DNA of 64,000 nucleotides from JBQTHD01 sp052390275 (GCA_052390275.1 JBQTHD010000033.1:16066-80065); one strand, 5' to 3'. Positions 27,798-37,357 are shown, counted from the stretch's first letter. The notes: a model not told the origin generated them from the sequence alone. Numbers and translations are program-made.

Positions 27798-28484
27798 TCA
27801 CCGCACCGATCCGTAGACGCCCCGTTCCTGGTCTCGGACCAGGACTCCTCGACCCAGTTCAATGACTCGGCGGCGCATCGTGTCGACGATGCTGGAATCG
27901 TGAGTGGCCATGAGCACCGTGGTTCCGGTGCGATTGATCCGGTCAAGCAGCCTCATAATCCCGACTGACGTGCTCGGATCCAGGTTGCCTGTGGGCTCGT
28001 CCGCCAACAGGATGAGCGGTCGATTTACGAATGCCCGGGCAATACACACACGTTGTTGTTCTCCGCCGGAAAGTTCGCCTGGAAGATGCTCTGCCTTCTT
28101 GGATAGACCTACCAAATCCAGAACAGCAGGAACTTGCTGGCGGATAACATGGGCAGGACGCCCGATTACTTCCTGAGCAAAAGCGATGTTCTCGTAGGCG
28201 GTCTTGTTGGGTAATAGCTTGAAGTCTTGGAACACACAACCAATATTGCGGCGGAGCAACGGAACTTTCCAGGGACTCAGTCGGGCTACATCCTTACCCG
28301 CTACCCATATCCGACCGGAATCGGGCTTCTCCTCTTTTAGCAGTAGCCGGATGAAGGTGGATTTCCCAGAACCGGTCGGGCCAACCAGAAAAACGAACTC
28401 CTGCTTGGCGATATCCAGGGACAGGTCATTCAGAGCGACCACATTGCCCCTGTAGACCTTCCGGACGTTTCTGAGCCTGATCAC
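27798..28484 (-). CDS. ftsE: Cell division ATP-binding protein FtsE
   Basis: ATPase of the FtsEX complex, which uses ATP in the cytoplasm to signal through FtsX to cell-wall hydrolases. 228 residues. Walker A is GPTGSGKST, the Q-loop region reads GCVFQDFKLLPNKTAYEN, the ABC signature is LSGGEQQR, Walker B is LILLADEPTGNLDPSTS, and the H-loop is MATHDSSIVD. It lies 40 nt after prfB on the same strand. The coding sequence is clearly lower in GC than prfB and secA beside it. Confidence 0.96.
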   Translation of the reverse strand: MIRLRNVRKVYRGNVVALNDLSLDIAKQEFVFLVGPTGSGKSTFIRLLLKEEKPDSGRIWVAGKDVARLSPWKVPLLRRNIGCVFQDFKLLPNKTAYENIAFAQEVIGRPAHVIRQQVPAVLDLVGLSKKAEHLPGELSGGEQQRVCIARAFVNRPLILLADEPTGNLDPSTSVGIMRLLDRINRTGTTVLMATHDSSIVDTMRRRVIELGRGVLVRDQERGVYGSVR

Positions 28485-28524
28485 TGAGGTCCTGATCCTA
28501 ACGACCGGAAGTCCGCGGTTGCCA

Positions 28525-29676
28525 TCAGGACCGGCCCCTGGCCGCGCCCGCTGGTGCCGGTCCGGCGCCCACCGCGGACTCTCGGAGGCGCCAGTGCAAG
28601 AAGGCGGTGATAAAGGCGTCCAGGTCCCCGCCGAGGACGCCGGAAACGTTGCCGGTCTCCTGATCGGTCCGCAGGTCCTTTACGAGTTGATAAGGGGCCA
28701 GGACGTAGGACCGGATCTGGCTGCCCCAGGTGACGTCGCGCTGTTCACCGGAGAGGGCGTCGAGTTCCCGGCGGCGGTCCTGGCGGGCCCGCTCGGCCAG
28801 GCGGGCGCCCAGGATGGCCATTGCCACCGCCTTGTTCTGATGCTGGCTGCGCTGGTTCTGACAGGAGACGACAACCCCGGTGGGTTCGTGGGTTATGCGC
28901 ACGGCGGAGTCCGTGACGTTGACGTGCTGACCCCCGGCCCCCGACGACCGGTAGGTGTCGATCCGGAGGTCCTTCTCATCGATCTCCACCTCGGTGACCT
29001 CCTCGCCCAGGTAGGGAACGGCGTCGAAGGAGGCGAAGGCGGTGTGGCGGCGACCCTGAGAATCGAAAGGTGAGATCCGCACCAGACGGTGCACCCCCTT
29101 CTCGGCCGAGAGCATTCCGTAGGCGAACCGGCCCCGGATGATGAAGGTCGCGGAACTGATCCCCGCCTCGGCTCCAGCGGCCACGTCCTGGACTTCGACC
29201 TTGAAGCCCTTGCGCTCCGCCCAGCGCTGGTACATCCCCAGCAACATCTCCGCCCAGTCCTGGGCATCGGTGCCGCCGGCCCCGGAGTGGACCTCGCACA
29301 CCGCGTCGCGCTCGTCGTGCTCGCCGGAGAACAGCGACCGCACCTCGAGGTCCTCCAGCCGGCCCCCCACCTCCGCCAGGGCCGCGTCGATCTCACCGGC
29401 CAGGCTGTCGTCGGCCTCCTCCTGGGCCAGGTCGTGGAGGTCGGCGGCATCGGCCAGGCGGCGGCGGAGGCCATCGAGCAGGTCCACATCGGCCCGGGCC
29501 CGGGCGAGGTCGGTGGTGACCTGGCGGCCTGCCTCGGGGTCGGCCCACAGGCCGGGATCAGCCGCCTGGGCCTCCAGCCCGGCCACCGCCGCCCGGGACT
29601 GCTCCACATTCAAAGTCTGGGCCGCCGCATCCAGCCGCTGCCGGAGCCCCGCCAGCTCCTCGCTCAGATCCCTCAC
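28525..29676 (-). CDS. prfB: Peptide chain release factor 2
   Basis: Ends translation at UGA and UAA by releasing the peptide from the ribosome. 383 residues from the GTG at 29676, which overlaps the secA stop (GTGA). The GGQ motif appears in RSSGAGGQHVNVTDSAVR. The stop-codon recognition SPF is present in VRISPFDSQGRR. The N-terminal helical domain begins RDLSEELAGLRQRLD. There is no in-frame UGA or shift site near codon 25, so the programmed frameshift seen in E. coli prfB is not used. The secA-prfB-ftsE-ftsX order fits common actinobacterial synteny. Confidence 0.95.
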   Translation of the reverse strand: MRDLSEELAGLRQRLDAAAQTLNVEQSRAAVAGLEAQAADPGLWADPEAGRQVTTDLARARADVDLLDGLRRRLADAADLHDLAQEEADDSLAGEIDAALAEVGGRLEDLEVRSLFSGEHDERDAVCEVHSGAGGTDAQDWAEMLLGMYQRWAERKGFKVEVQDVAAGAEAGISSATFIIRGRFAYGMLSAEKGVHRLVRISPFDSQGRRHTAFASFDAVPYLGEEVTEVEIDEKDLRIDTYRSSGAGGQHVNVTDSAVRITHEPTGVVVSCQNQRSQHQNKAVAMAILGARLAERARQDRRRELDALSGEQRDVTWGSQIRSYVLAPYQLVKDLRTDQETGNVSGVLGGDLDAFITAFLHWRLRESAVGAGPAPAGAARGRS

Positions 29677-32501
29677 GCCCCGGTGCCGTGACAGACCTTG
29701 TACTTCTTCTGGCTTCCACACCAGCACAACTGGTTGCGCCCCAGCTTCTGGTGCTCGGGGGTGACCACCGGGGTCCTCTTGGCCGCAGGGGCCGGCCGGG
29801 TGGCCACGGCCGGGCGCGCCGAAGCCGGGCCGCCCGGCGAGGGGGCTGAAACTGGCGCCGGACCCTCCGCTTCAAATTCAGCTTCAGCGTCGGATCCCGC
29901 CGTCATTGAACCGGCTGTCATGGCCGCCACGGGTCCGGGGAGCGCCGGGGCGGGATCGGATGGGTCCTCGGGCGCGGTGTAGGCCACGTTCTCGATCTCG
30001 GGCTGGCGAGCCCTTTCGATCATGACCTCCATGCGCATCATGTAGCGGACGAAGTCATCCGCGATGGAGTCGATCATGGAGGAGAACATCTCGAAACCCT
30101 CCCGGCGCCACTCGGTCAGGGGGTCACGCTGGCCCATGGCCCGCAGCCCTATCCCCTCCTCCAGGTAGTCCATCTCCGAGAGGTGCTGACGCCAGCGGGT
30201 GTCGATAATCGTCAACATCACCTGACGCTCCAGGATCCGCATGACCTCCGGGGTGAGGTTGGTCTCCCGCGCCCCGTAGTAGCTGCGGGCGTCGGCCTGA
30301 AGGCTCTCGGTCAGCAGGGAGAGGCTGGTGGCCTGTTCCAGATCGGCCAGGGTGAACTCGGTCGGGTAGTAGGCCTTGGCCTCGACCAGGAGGCCCTCGA
30401 GGTCCCACTCCTCGGAGTACTCGTTGAGGCAGAAGGTGCGAACCATCCTCTCCAGCACGGCGTCGAGATGGGCGACGGCCTCCGCCCGCAGATCGGCGCC
30501 CTGGAGAATGGCCTGGCGGCGGCGGTAGATGACCTTGCGCTGCTCGTTCATCACCTCGTCGTACTTCAGGACGTTCTTGCGGATCTCGGCGTTACGGGCC
30601 TCGACTGTGCCTTGGGCCTTCTCGATCGCCCGGGTGACCATCTTCGCCTCGATGGGAATCTCGTCGGGGAGGGCCTTGCCCATCACCCAACTCATGGCCC
30701 CGGTGGCGAACAGCCTCATCAGATCGTCCCCCAGGGAGAGGTAGAAGCGACTTTCCCCCGGGTCTCCCTGCCGCCCGGCCCGGCCCCGAAGCTGGTTGTC
30801 GATCCGGCGGCTCTCGTGGCGCTCGGTGCCAAGGACGTAGAGCCCGCCCAACTCCCGAATCTTCTCCCCCTCGGCCAGACACTCCGGCTCGTGGATCTTC
30901 AGCCGGTCGGCGACCTTCGCCCGGCCTTCCTCGCTGTCGGGCGAAAGGCCCTCGGCGGCGGCATCCAGGCGGGCCAGGGCTTCGGCGTTGCCCCCCAGAA
31001 TGATGTCGACTCCGCGGCCGGCCATGTTGGTGGCCACCGTCACCGCCCCCAGGCGGCCGGCCTGGGCCACGATGATGGCCTCCCGCTCGTGCTGCTTGGC
31101 GTTGAGGACGGTGTGGCGCACCCCGCGCTTGTCCAGCAATCGGGACAGGCGCTCGGACTTCTCCACCGAAACCGTACCGACGAGGACCGGTTGGCCGATC
31201 TCGCTGCGCTCGGCGATGTCGGCCACCACTGCGTCGAACTTGGCCTCTTCGGACTTGTAGATGAGGTCGGCCTGATCGGCCCGCACCATGGCCCGGTGGG
31301 TGGGAATCTTCACCACCGGCAGGTTGTAGGTATGGGCGAACTCCGAGGCCTCGGTCTCGGCCGTGCCCGTCATCCCGGCCAACTTGGAGTACATCCGGAA
31401 GTAGTTCTGCAGGGTGATGGTGGCCAGGGTCTGGTTCTCCTGCTTGATGGGAACCCGCTCCTTGGCCTCCACCGCCTGGTGCAGCCCCTCCGACCACCTC
31501 CGGCCCTCGAGAATTCGCCCGGTGAACTCATCGACGATCTTGACCTGGTCATCGGCCACGACGTAGTCAACGTCCGGCTTGTAAAGCTCCTTTGCCCGGA
31601 GCGCGCTCTGGAGTTGGTGGACCAGGTCGGTGGACACCTCGTCGTAGAGGTTGTCCACCCCGAGAAGACGCTCGACCTTGTCGATGCCCTCCTCGGTGGG
31701 CACCACCGTGCGCTTCTCCTCGTCCACCTCGTAGTCGACGTCCCGGTCCAGGTCGCCCACGATGGCGGCGAACTTGTAGTAGAGGGCGGCGGCATCACGG
31801 ACCTGGCCGCTGATGATCAACGGGGTTCGGGCCTCGTCCACCAAGATGGAGTCGACCTCGTCGACGATGGCGAAGTTGTGGCCCCGCTGGACCATGTCCT
31901 CCCGGGCCATGGCCATGTTGTCCCGCAGGTAGTCGAAGCCGAACTCGTTGTTGGTCCCGTAGGTGATGTCGGCGGAGTACGCGGCCCGCTTCTGGGCCGG
32001 GTCGACCATCTGCGGCAGGACGATTCCCACCTGGAGGCCGAGGAAGGCGTGTACCTTGCCCATCCACAGGGCATCGCGTCGAGCCAGGTAGTCGTTGACC
32101 GTGACCACGTGCACCCCCCGGCCACTGAGGCCGTTGAGGTAGACGGGAAGGGTTGAGACCAGGGTCTTTCCCTCGCCGGTGCGCATTTCGGCGATCCAGC
32201 CGAAGTGCAGCGCGGCGCCCCCCATTAGTTGAACGTCGTAGTGGCGCTGGCCGATCACCCGGCGGGCAGCCTCCCGAACGACAGCGAACGCCTCGACCAG
32301 CAGGTCGTTGAGGGCATCGTCCATCTGGTCCGGCCCGGCCCGATCTATCCGCTCCCGGAAGCTCACCGTGCGAGCGGCCAGATCAGCGTCGCTCAGAGCC
32401 CGGGTCTCGGGTTCGAGGGCGTTGATATCGGGAACCAGCGAGGCCAGAGCCTTGGCTTTTCGCCCCTCGCCCGCGCGCAGGACCTTGCTGAAGATCGACA
32501 T
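29673..32501 (-). CDS. secA: Protein translocase ATPase SecA
   Basis: Motor that drives unfolded preproteins through SecYEG, cycling between cytosol and membrane. 942 residues from the ATG at 32501. Motifs: MRTGEGKTLVSTLPVYL (Walker A), VDEVDSILVDEARTPLIISG (DEAD-type Walker B), YRMTGTAETE-like text (AGMTGTAETEA), ATNMAGRGVDI and QLRGRAGRQGDPG. A Pro/Ala-rich linker leads to a C-terminal zinc motif, LCWCGSQKKYKVCHG, which binds SecB or the ribosome in other species. The frame is open to 32648, but similarity starts at MSIFSKVLRAGEGRK. Divergent from the DUF2079 gene. Confidence 0.97.
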   Translation of the reverse strand: MSIFSKVLRAGEGRKAKALASLVPDINALEPETRALSDADLAARTVSFRERIDRAGPDQMDDALNDLLVEAFAVVREAARRVIGQRHYDVQLMGGAALHFGWIAEMRTGEGKTLVSTLPVYLNGLSGRGVHVVTVNDYLARRDALWMGKVHAFLGLQVGIVLPQMVDPAQKRAAYSADITYGTNNEFGFDYLRDNMAMAREDMVQRGHNFAIVDEVDSILVDEARTPLIISGQVRDAAALYYKFAAIVGDLDRDVDYEVDEEKRTVVPTEEGIDKVERLLGVDNLYDEVSTDLVHQLQSALRAKELYKPDVDYVVADDQVKIVDEFTGRILEGRRWSEGLHQAVEAKERVPIKQENQTLATITLQNYFRMYSKLAGMTGTAETEASEFAHTYNLPVVKIPTHRAMVRADQADLIYKSEEAKFDAVVADIAERSEIGQPVLVGTVSVEKSERLSRLLDKRGVRHTVLNAKQHEREAIIVAQAGRLGAVTVATNMAGRGVDIILGGNAEALARLDAAAEGLSPDSEEGRAKVADRLKIHEPECLAEGEKIRELGGLYVLGTERHESRRIDNQLRGRAGRQGDPGESRFYLSLGDDLMRLFATGAMSWVMGKALPDEIPIEAKMVTRAIEKAQGTVEARNAEIRKNVLKYDEVMNEQRKVIYRRRQAILQGADLRAEAVAHLDAVLERMVRTFCLNEYSEEWDLEGLLVEAKAYYPTEFTLADLEQATSLSLLTESLQADARSYYGARETNLTPEVMRILERQVMLTIIDTRWRQHLSEMDYLEEGIGLRAMGQRDPLTEWRREGFEMFSSMIDSIADDFVRYMMRMEVMIERARQPEIENVAYTAPEDPSDPAPALPGPVAAMTAGSMTAGSDAEAEFEAEGPAPVSAPSPGGPASARPAVATRPAPAAKRTPVVTPEHQKLGRNQLCWCGSQKKYKVCHGTGA

Positions 32502-32656
32502 CGTGGCGAGTCTACCGGCGACCCTCCGTGGCCCTGCCGCCCCGCCTGGAGCCCTTGGCCCCCGAGAGCGCTCCTGCCTGGGGGCCCTGCCGGCCGGCGA
32601 CGATTGTTGGTCAGGGCTTTCCCTGAACGCAAGCAGGCGCGACCACACTGGGACAT

Positions 32657-34171
32657 GTGGACACGTCGCAGACCGCAGTAGGAGCGGAACCCGAGGCGGG
32701 GGTGGCTGCGCGGTTCACCGGTCCCGTCCTGGCCCTGGCCGCCCTTGTGGGCCTCTGGGTCGGCGTCATGGGCCGCCTGGTATGGCTGCGCCATCACCGG
32801 TTCGGATCCTTCGGCTTCGACATGGGGATCTTCGATCAGGCGGTTTGGTTGCTTTCCGCCGGCAGCGGTCAACTGATCACCGTCCGCGGCCTCACCGTGT
32901 TCGGTCACCACTCCGAACCGGCCCTCTACCTGTTCGTGCCCTTCTACTGGCTGGGAGCCGGGCCCCACTTTCTCAACCTGGCCCAGGTGGTCAGCGTGGC
33001 GGCCGGGGCCGTACCGGTGTTCCTCATCGCTCGGCACTATCTGGGGCGGCCGGGCCTGGCCGTCGGCCTGGCGGCGGCCTACCTGCTGAATCCCTCGTTG
33101 CAGTTTCTGGCCCAGGAACTCTTCCACCCCGAGGTCATGGCCATCACCCCTTTGCTGTTCGCCGCCTGGTTCGGGATCAACCACCGCTGGCGGTGGTTCG
33201 CCGCCTGCCTGATCTTTGCTGTGGCCTGGAAGGAGGACGTGGCCCTGGCGGCCATGGCCATGGGCCTGATCGTGGCCGTGGCAGCCAACCGGCGCGTGGG
33301 CCTGACGACCGCCGGAGTGGCCCTTGGCTATTTCGTGTTTGTGACCCGGGTGATGCTCCCGTACTTAAACGGGTCCGAGGCCTTCTACAACCAGTTCTTC
33401 GGCGTTCTGGGAGGTTCAGCCACCGAGATCGCCATCAATTCCGTTCGGGATCCGGGCCTGGTGGCCTCCCGGGTGCTGGCCCCCGACGCCAAGGAGTACT
33501 ACGGACGGCTGCTCGCTCCCTTCGGGGGCCTCCCATTGTTGGCGCCCGTGGCGACCTGGATCGGGCTACCCCAGATCGGGGTCAACGTTCTCTCCGTCCA
33601 CTCGTTCACCCGGGCCTTCACCTTCCACTACGCCGCCCTTCCGGTGACCGCCCTGATGCTGGCCACTCTCGACGCCGTCCGCCGGAGCGTGGCCTGGTCA
33701 CAGTCCGCCCCGGTGTTCCTGGTGGGGTGGGTTCTGGCCTCGGCCCTGGCGACCACCTTGGCCTGGGGGCCGTCACCCATCGGCGCCGGGTACCGCCAGG
33801 GCTGGTGGCCTCTGGTGGCCGACGCCCGCCAGGATGCCAAACGCGCCGCCCTGGCGACCATTCCTCCCGACGCCCGGGTCAGTGCCGCCTACAGCTTCGT
33901 GCCCCAGTTGACCCACCGCCCCCACATCTATGAGTTTCCGAACCCGTTCCGGCCCAGCAACTGGGGGGTAAGCGACGAGAACTACCCCCCGGACACGGTC
34001 GTCGACTGGATCGCGGTGGATCTCGACATCCTCGGCCCCCAGGACCGTGAGATTTTCGACCGACAACTGGCGGGCGATTTCTCCGAGACCGTCTTTGACG
34101 ACGAGCGCATCATGGTGGTCAAACGTCCACGGCCGATCACCCACCTCGAACCCCACCCGGGCGCCCTCTGA
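32657..34171 (+). CDS. DUF2079 family polytopic membrane protein
   Basis: A 504-residue membrane protein of the DUF2079 family with about ten hydrophobic segments. Family marks are FGFDMGIFDQAVWLLS at the N-terminus, FGHHSEPALYLFVPFYWLG, FHPEVMAITPLLFAAWF and WKEDVALAAMAMGL. These proteins look like GT-C glycosyltransferases in layout, with acidic residues in the first loop, but activity has not been shown as far as I know. The C-terminal ~100 residues are soluble and outside the membrane. GTG start; divergent from secA with 155 nt between. Confidence 0.85.
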   Translation: MDTSQTAVGAEPEAGVAARFTGPVLALAALVGLWVGVMGRLVWLRHHRFGSFGFDMGIFDQAVWLLSAGSGQLITVRGLTVFGHHSEPALYLFVPFYWLGAGPHFLNLAQVVSVAAGAVPVFLIARHYLGRPGLAVGLAAAYLLNPSLQFLAQELFHPEVMAITPLLFAAWFGINHRWRWFAACLIFAVAWKEDVALAAMAMGLIVAVAANRRVGLTTAGVALGYFVFVTRVMLPYLNGSEAFYNQFFGVLGGSATEIAINSVRDPGLVASRVLAPDAKEYYGRLLAPFGGLPLLAPVATWIGLPQIGVNVLSVHSFTRAFTFHYAALPVTALMLATLDAVRRSVAWSQSAPVFLVGWVLASALATTLAWGPSPIGAGYRQGWWPLVADARQDAKRAALATIPPDARVSAAYSFVPQLTHRPHIYEFPNPFRPSNWGVSDENYPPDTVVDWIAVDLDILGPQDREIFDRQLAGDFSETVFDDERIMVVKRPRPITHLEPHPGAL

Positions 34172-34202
34172 TGCGCTGTGGTTTACGGGGCAACAGTGGG
34201 AG

Positions 34203-34889
34203 TCAGTGGGTCGAGTCGGTGAGGGGTTCCAGGCGGCCGAGGACGTTCCCGAGGTGCCGGCGAACGGTGCCCACGGGAATGCCGAGCGACGCCGCCACCT
34301 CCGCCAGGCCATCACCAAGGGCAATCCGGCGCAACACGCCGGCTTCGGACCCGGTTAGCGGCGGATGGTCCATCTCCGCCAACAACCGGGAGGCCACCGC
34401 CGGGGACAGGAGGCTGTCGCCGGCGGCCACCGATCTCACGGCATCCGCCACCTCCTCGATGGAAACCTCCTTGAGCAGGTAGCCGTTGGCCCCGGCTCGG
34501 AAGGCGGCATAGAGATCGTCCTCGTCATCGCTGACCGAAAGGACGATGACCCGGGTGGTGGGGAACCGGCGACGGATCAGCCCAGTGGCTTCGATGCCCC
34601 CCATACCCGGCATCCGGACGTCCATGACGACGACGTCGGGCACCAGGTCCCCGACCAGGTCCAGGGACTGCTGGCCGTCGGCCGCCTCCGCCAACACCTC
34701 GATTCCATCCTCGGCTTCGAGAACCATACGCAGGCCGCGGCGGAACAGTTCATGGTCATCACAGACCACGACCCGGATGGACGCGGCGTCGAGGGGGGGG
34801 CTGGCGTTAGGGGGCCTGGCGTCTCCAGAAACGACGTCAGTGGACACGTTCGACAAACTATTCCTGATTCGTTCCTCGGACTGAACCAC
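34203..34889 (-). CDS. NarL/LuxR-type response regulator
   Basis: A two-component response regulator of about 228 residues. The receiver domain shows the acidic pair in RVVVCDDHELFRRG, the phospho-acceptor Asp in DVVVMDVRMPGMGG, and the Lys in GYLLKEVS. The C-terminal LuxR-type HTH reads LTGSEAGVLRRIALGDGLAEVAASLGIPVGTVRRHL, which lacks some consensus residues (for example GLAEVA where SNKEIA is usual). No histidine kinase is beside it, so the input signal is unknown. Start is uncertain: GTG 34889, TTG 34892 and GTG 34847 are in frame, and none has a good ribosome site. Confidence 0.85.
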   Translation of the reverse strand: MVQSEERIRNSLSNVSTDVVSGDARPPNASPPLDAASIRVVVCDDHELFRRGLRMVLEAEDGIEVLAEAADGQQSLDLVGDLVPDVVVMDVRMPGMGGIEATGLIRRRFPTTRVIVLSVSDDEDDLYAAFRAGANGYLLKEVSIEEVADAVRSVAAGDSLLSPAVASRLLAEMDHPPLTGSEAGVLRRIALGDGLAEVAASLGIPVGTVRRHLGNVLGRLEPLTDSTH

Positions 34890-34892
34890 CAA

Positions 34893-35291
34893 CTGAATCG
34901 CTCTACCTTGAACCGCTCGCTACACCGAACTGCTCTTTGCGCCGCCCGGGCGTGACCCCTTTGGGCCGACTCAGTGCCAAAAGCCATGGCAAAGAACCCG
35001 GTCAACGACCCACCGTAAGGGGCTGTGAGCGGCTGACCTGGTCTTTGACCCCACACTCGCCTGCCGGAGGGTTGACTTCGCCGGTGGCGGCGGCCGTGGC
35101 CCACACCACCTTGACGGCCAAGCTTGGCCCCCTCTCCCGGGTGGCCCCGGAGGTCGGGGCCCTAGGGGCAGGGCTTACTCCTAAGCCGCACCATGCTCAG
35201 CAACCACTGGTTGCCTTACGTGGGTCGTTTGGCCTGCGACTGGCTTCGACTTTCAACCACAGACCCGCTCACAGCCACCGCCGACGCTATA
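34893..35291. other. Intergenic region without a recognisable gene
   Basis: About 400 bases between the response-regulator start and the end of the AAA ATPase gene, both on the minus strand. Open frames here show no coding bias. I looked for tRNA, RNase P, tmRNA and signal-recognition RNA hallmarks and saw none. It may hold the promoter of the regulator. Confidence 0.45.
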
Positions 35292-36542
35292 TCAAGGTGC
35301 CAGCGCGCCGACCGGGATGACGGCGATGCCATCCGGCCGCAGATACCCGAACCCGGTACCCGCGATAACGCCGAGAACCGCGGGCTCGCCGCACCTGCGG
35401 GTATCGATGACGTCGCGAAACCGGAGCAACGCCTCGGCCCCTTCGTCGACAAGGCCCGCCCCGAGCTTTATCTCGAACGCCCCCCAGCGTCCGTCAGAGA
35501 GTTGCACCACGGCGTCGGCCTCGACGCCATAGCTGTCGCGGTAATGCAGGATCTGACCGTCGAGCGCTTGTGCGTACACGCGGAGATCCCGGATGACGAC
35601 AGACTCGAACAGAAGGCCGAGCAGGTTCAAGTCCGCCAAGAGCCGTGCCGGGCCGGCTCCGAGCGCCGCCACCGCCAGGGACGGATCGACGAAGTGGCGC
35701 TTCGACGCCGTTCTCAGGGTGGCGCGCGAGCGGAGATGAGGTGCCCAGGCTGGCTGGTCCTCAATCACCATCACCCGTTCGAGGATCGTGAGGTACTCGG
35801 CGACAGTGTGGCGATCAAGAGCGCCATCAGCGCCCCCGGCGTCCGTGGCGAGCACGGTGATGGCGACTTCAGTTGCCGTGTTCCTGGCCAGCGAGCGCAG
35901 CAGTCGCTCGATGCGTGCCGGGTCGCGCCGCGAACCCGCCACCCGTAAGATGTCGACCTCGCGGATCTGCTGGAGGTAGTCGCGCGCAGCACGTGCCGCG
36001 GCGTCGACGGGGCGACCGTGCTGGGCGGGCCAGCCGCCTGCGGTGATCAGCCTGGCCAGGTCCGCGACCTTCAACCCGGGGTCCTTTGACCGTGGCGGTT
36101 CGCCGGCGAGAAGAGCGGCGAGCGACACAGCGCCGTTGCCTTCCCCGGTCTCGAAGATGCTCATCGGACGCATGCGCAGAAACGAGAAGCGGCCCGCGCC
36201 GGTGTGCCGAGAGATGTCATCAGCGGGCACGGCCGATCCGGTCAGTACGAACTGGCCCGGAACTCTACGGTCGTCGACCGCGCGTCTGACGTGGTTCCAC
36301 AGGCCCGGCTCGAGCTGCCACTCATCCAGCAGGCGCGGCGTCGGGCCGTCGAGAACGAGCGAAGGGTCAATAGCGGCGGCGCGCCTAGCGTTCTCGTCGA
36401 TGTCGAGAAGGACGACACTGGCCGCCTGGAGGCGGGCCGTCTCTGTCTTGCCGCAAGCCTTGGGGCCCTCGATGACCACCGCACCACTCGTCAAAAGGCG
36501 CTCCCGCAACTCACTATCGGCCACTCGCGGCAGGTAGGTCAC
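35292..36542 (-). CDS. AAA ATPase with DUF4143 domain
   Basis: A 416-residue ATPase of the AAA_14/DUF4143 group. Walker A is GPKACGKTETA near residue 27, Walker B is VLDGPTPRLLDEWQLEPGLW, and sensor-like VLTGSAV follows. A middle wHTH-like part precedes the DUF4143 domain, whose nuclease-like core shows E and K in RWGAFEIKLG and YRDSYGVEADAVVQL. GTG 36542 is chosen because GGAG lies 6 nt ahead. Such proteins are widespread accessory genes of unclear role, possibly in DNA or toxin-antitoxin biology. It stands alone; base use is slightly less GC-biased than neighbours, which suggests transfer. Confidence 0.85.
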   Translation of the reverse strand: MTYLPRVADSELRERLLTSGAVVIEGPKACGKTETARLQAASVVLLDIDENARRAAAIDPSLVLDGPTPRLLDEWQLEPGLWNHVRRAVDDRRVPGQFVLTGSAVPADDISRHTGAGRFSFLRMRPMSIFETGEGNGAVSLAALLAGEPPRSKDPGLKVADLARLITAGGWPAQHGRPVDAAARAARDYLQQIREVDILRVAGSRRDPARIERLLRSLARNTATEVAITVLATDAGGADGALDRHTVAEYLTILERVMVIEDQPAWAPHLRSRATLRTASKRHFVDPSLAVAALGAGPARLLADLNLLGLLFESVVIRDLRVYAQALDGQILHYRDSYGVEADAVVQLSDGRWGAFEIKLGAGLVDEGAEALLRFRDVIDTRRCGEPAVLGVIAGTGFGYLRPDGIAVIPVGALAP

Positions 36543-36597
36543 AGAAGGCTCCAGTTCGCGGTCAGTAGGACCACCTGATCGTAGGCCTATCAACCAC

Positions 36598-37242
36598 CTA
36601 TTTGTTGGCCTCAGAGGCACCAGATCGTAGAGTCCCCTGACTGGCCTGAGAGCCGGGCGGGCGAGCCCAGGCCGCGGCCACCGCCCAGATTCCGCCGGAG
36701 CCAAGGCGACCAAGGGCCCGGGCCGCCGCGGCAAGGGTGGCACCGGAGGTGATCACGTCATCGACCACCAGAACGCCCGGAGCCTGCGACCATGGATGCC
36801 CGACCGGCTCCATCACCACGCCCGACCACCGTTGCGACAGGGGTCGGCCGGTCTGGGGCGGTCCCCCGCCCCGGCAAAGCAACCGCCGGGCCGGCAACCC
36901 CAGGTTCCGGGCCACGGCCCGAGCCAGCAACTCCGACTGGTCGAACCCCCTCTGCCGGCGGCGGGCCGTGGTGGTCGGGGCCCAGGTGACGACATCGACG
37001 GGCCAGGGACGAGCCAACCCGGCCATCCCCCCGGCCAGAAAGGCCAACGAGGACCGCTGGTTGCGGTACTTGAACCGGGTGATCAGGTCTCGACCGCCAC
37101 CGGAGTAGTCCATGAAAGCGGCGCAGGCCATCAGCCCGGGCGGGCAGGCCAGCGATGCCGGGGGCCGCAGGCCGGACCGACAGTCCGGGCAGGGCGCCGA
37201 CCCCAGAACACCACACACCGGGCACACCTTGGGCAGGAACAC
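36598..37242 (-). CDS. comF: ComF family phosphoribosyltransferase-like protein
   Basis: A ComF-type protein (214 residues) used in DNA uptake in competent bacteria, probably in moving single-stranded DNA across the membrane. The N-terminal zinc-finger-like part has CPVCGVLGSAPCPDC. The phosphoribosyltransferase core shows RRRQRGFDQSELLARAVA and the PRPP loop VLVVDDVITSGATLAAAA. GTG start. It supports a working competence set together with comEA and comEC, 11 kb away. The C-terminal ~25 residues are a variable tail. Confidence 0.9.
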   Translation of the reverse strand: MFLPKVCPVCGVLGSAPCPDCRSGLRPPASLACPPGLMACAAFMDYSGGGRDLITRFKYRNQRSSLAFLAGGMAGLARPWPVDVVTWAPTTTARRRQRGFDQSELLARAVARNLGLPARRLLCRGGGPPQTGRPLSQRWSGVVMEPVGHPWSQAPGVLVVDDVITSGATLAAAARALGRLGSGGIWAVAAAWARPPGSQASQGTLRSGASEANK

Positions 37243-37312
37243 CGCCCCAACCTAGGAACCGACTACGACACCCTTGAAGCCGAACGCCAGACCATGAGAC
37301 TCGACGTTCCCC

Positions 37313-37354
37313 GCCTTGGGTGCTCGGCCTTGGGTGCTCGGCCTTGGGTGCTCG
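37313..37354. repeat. Three exact 14-nt tandem repeats after ahcY
   Basis: GCCTTGGGTGCTCG is present three times without a mismatch at 37313, 37327 and 37341, ending 3 nt before the ahcY stop codon (minus strand). The unit is not a multiple of three, which fits its position outside coding sequence. No hairpin with a T-run is seen. Confidence 0.85.
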
Positions 37355-37357
37355 GCG

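Noticed and set aside
29600..29676. Programmed frameshift in prfB
   Set aside because: The frame runs through the expected shift region with no in-frame stop.
30183..32156. Plus-strand open frame of 657 codons inside secA
   Set aside because: Antisense shadow of secA; the secA motifs are complete on the other strand.
34893..35291. Structured RNA gene (RNase P, tmRNA, SRP RNA)
   Set aside because: None of the conserved core sequences was seen.
35292..36542. Mobile element or genomic island around the DUF4143 ATPase
   Set aside because: No integrase, transposase, direct repeats or tRNA junction nearby; only a modest difference in base use.
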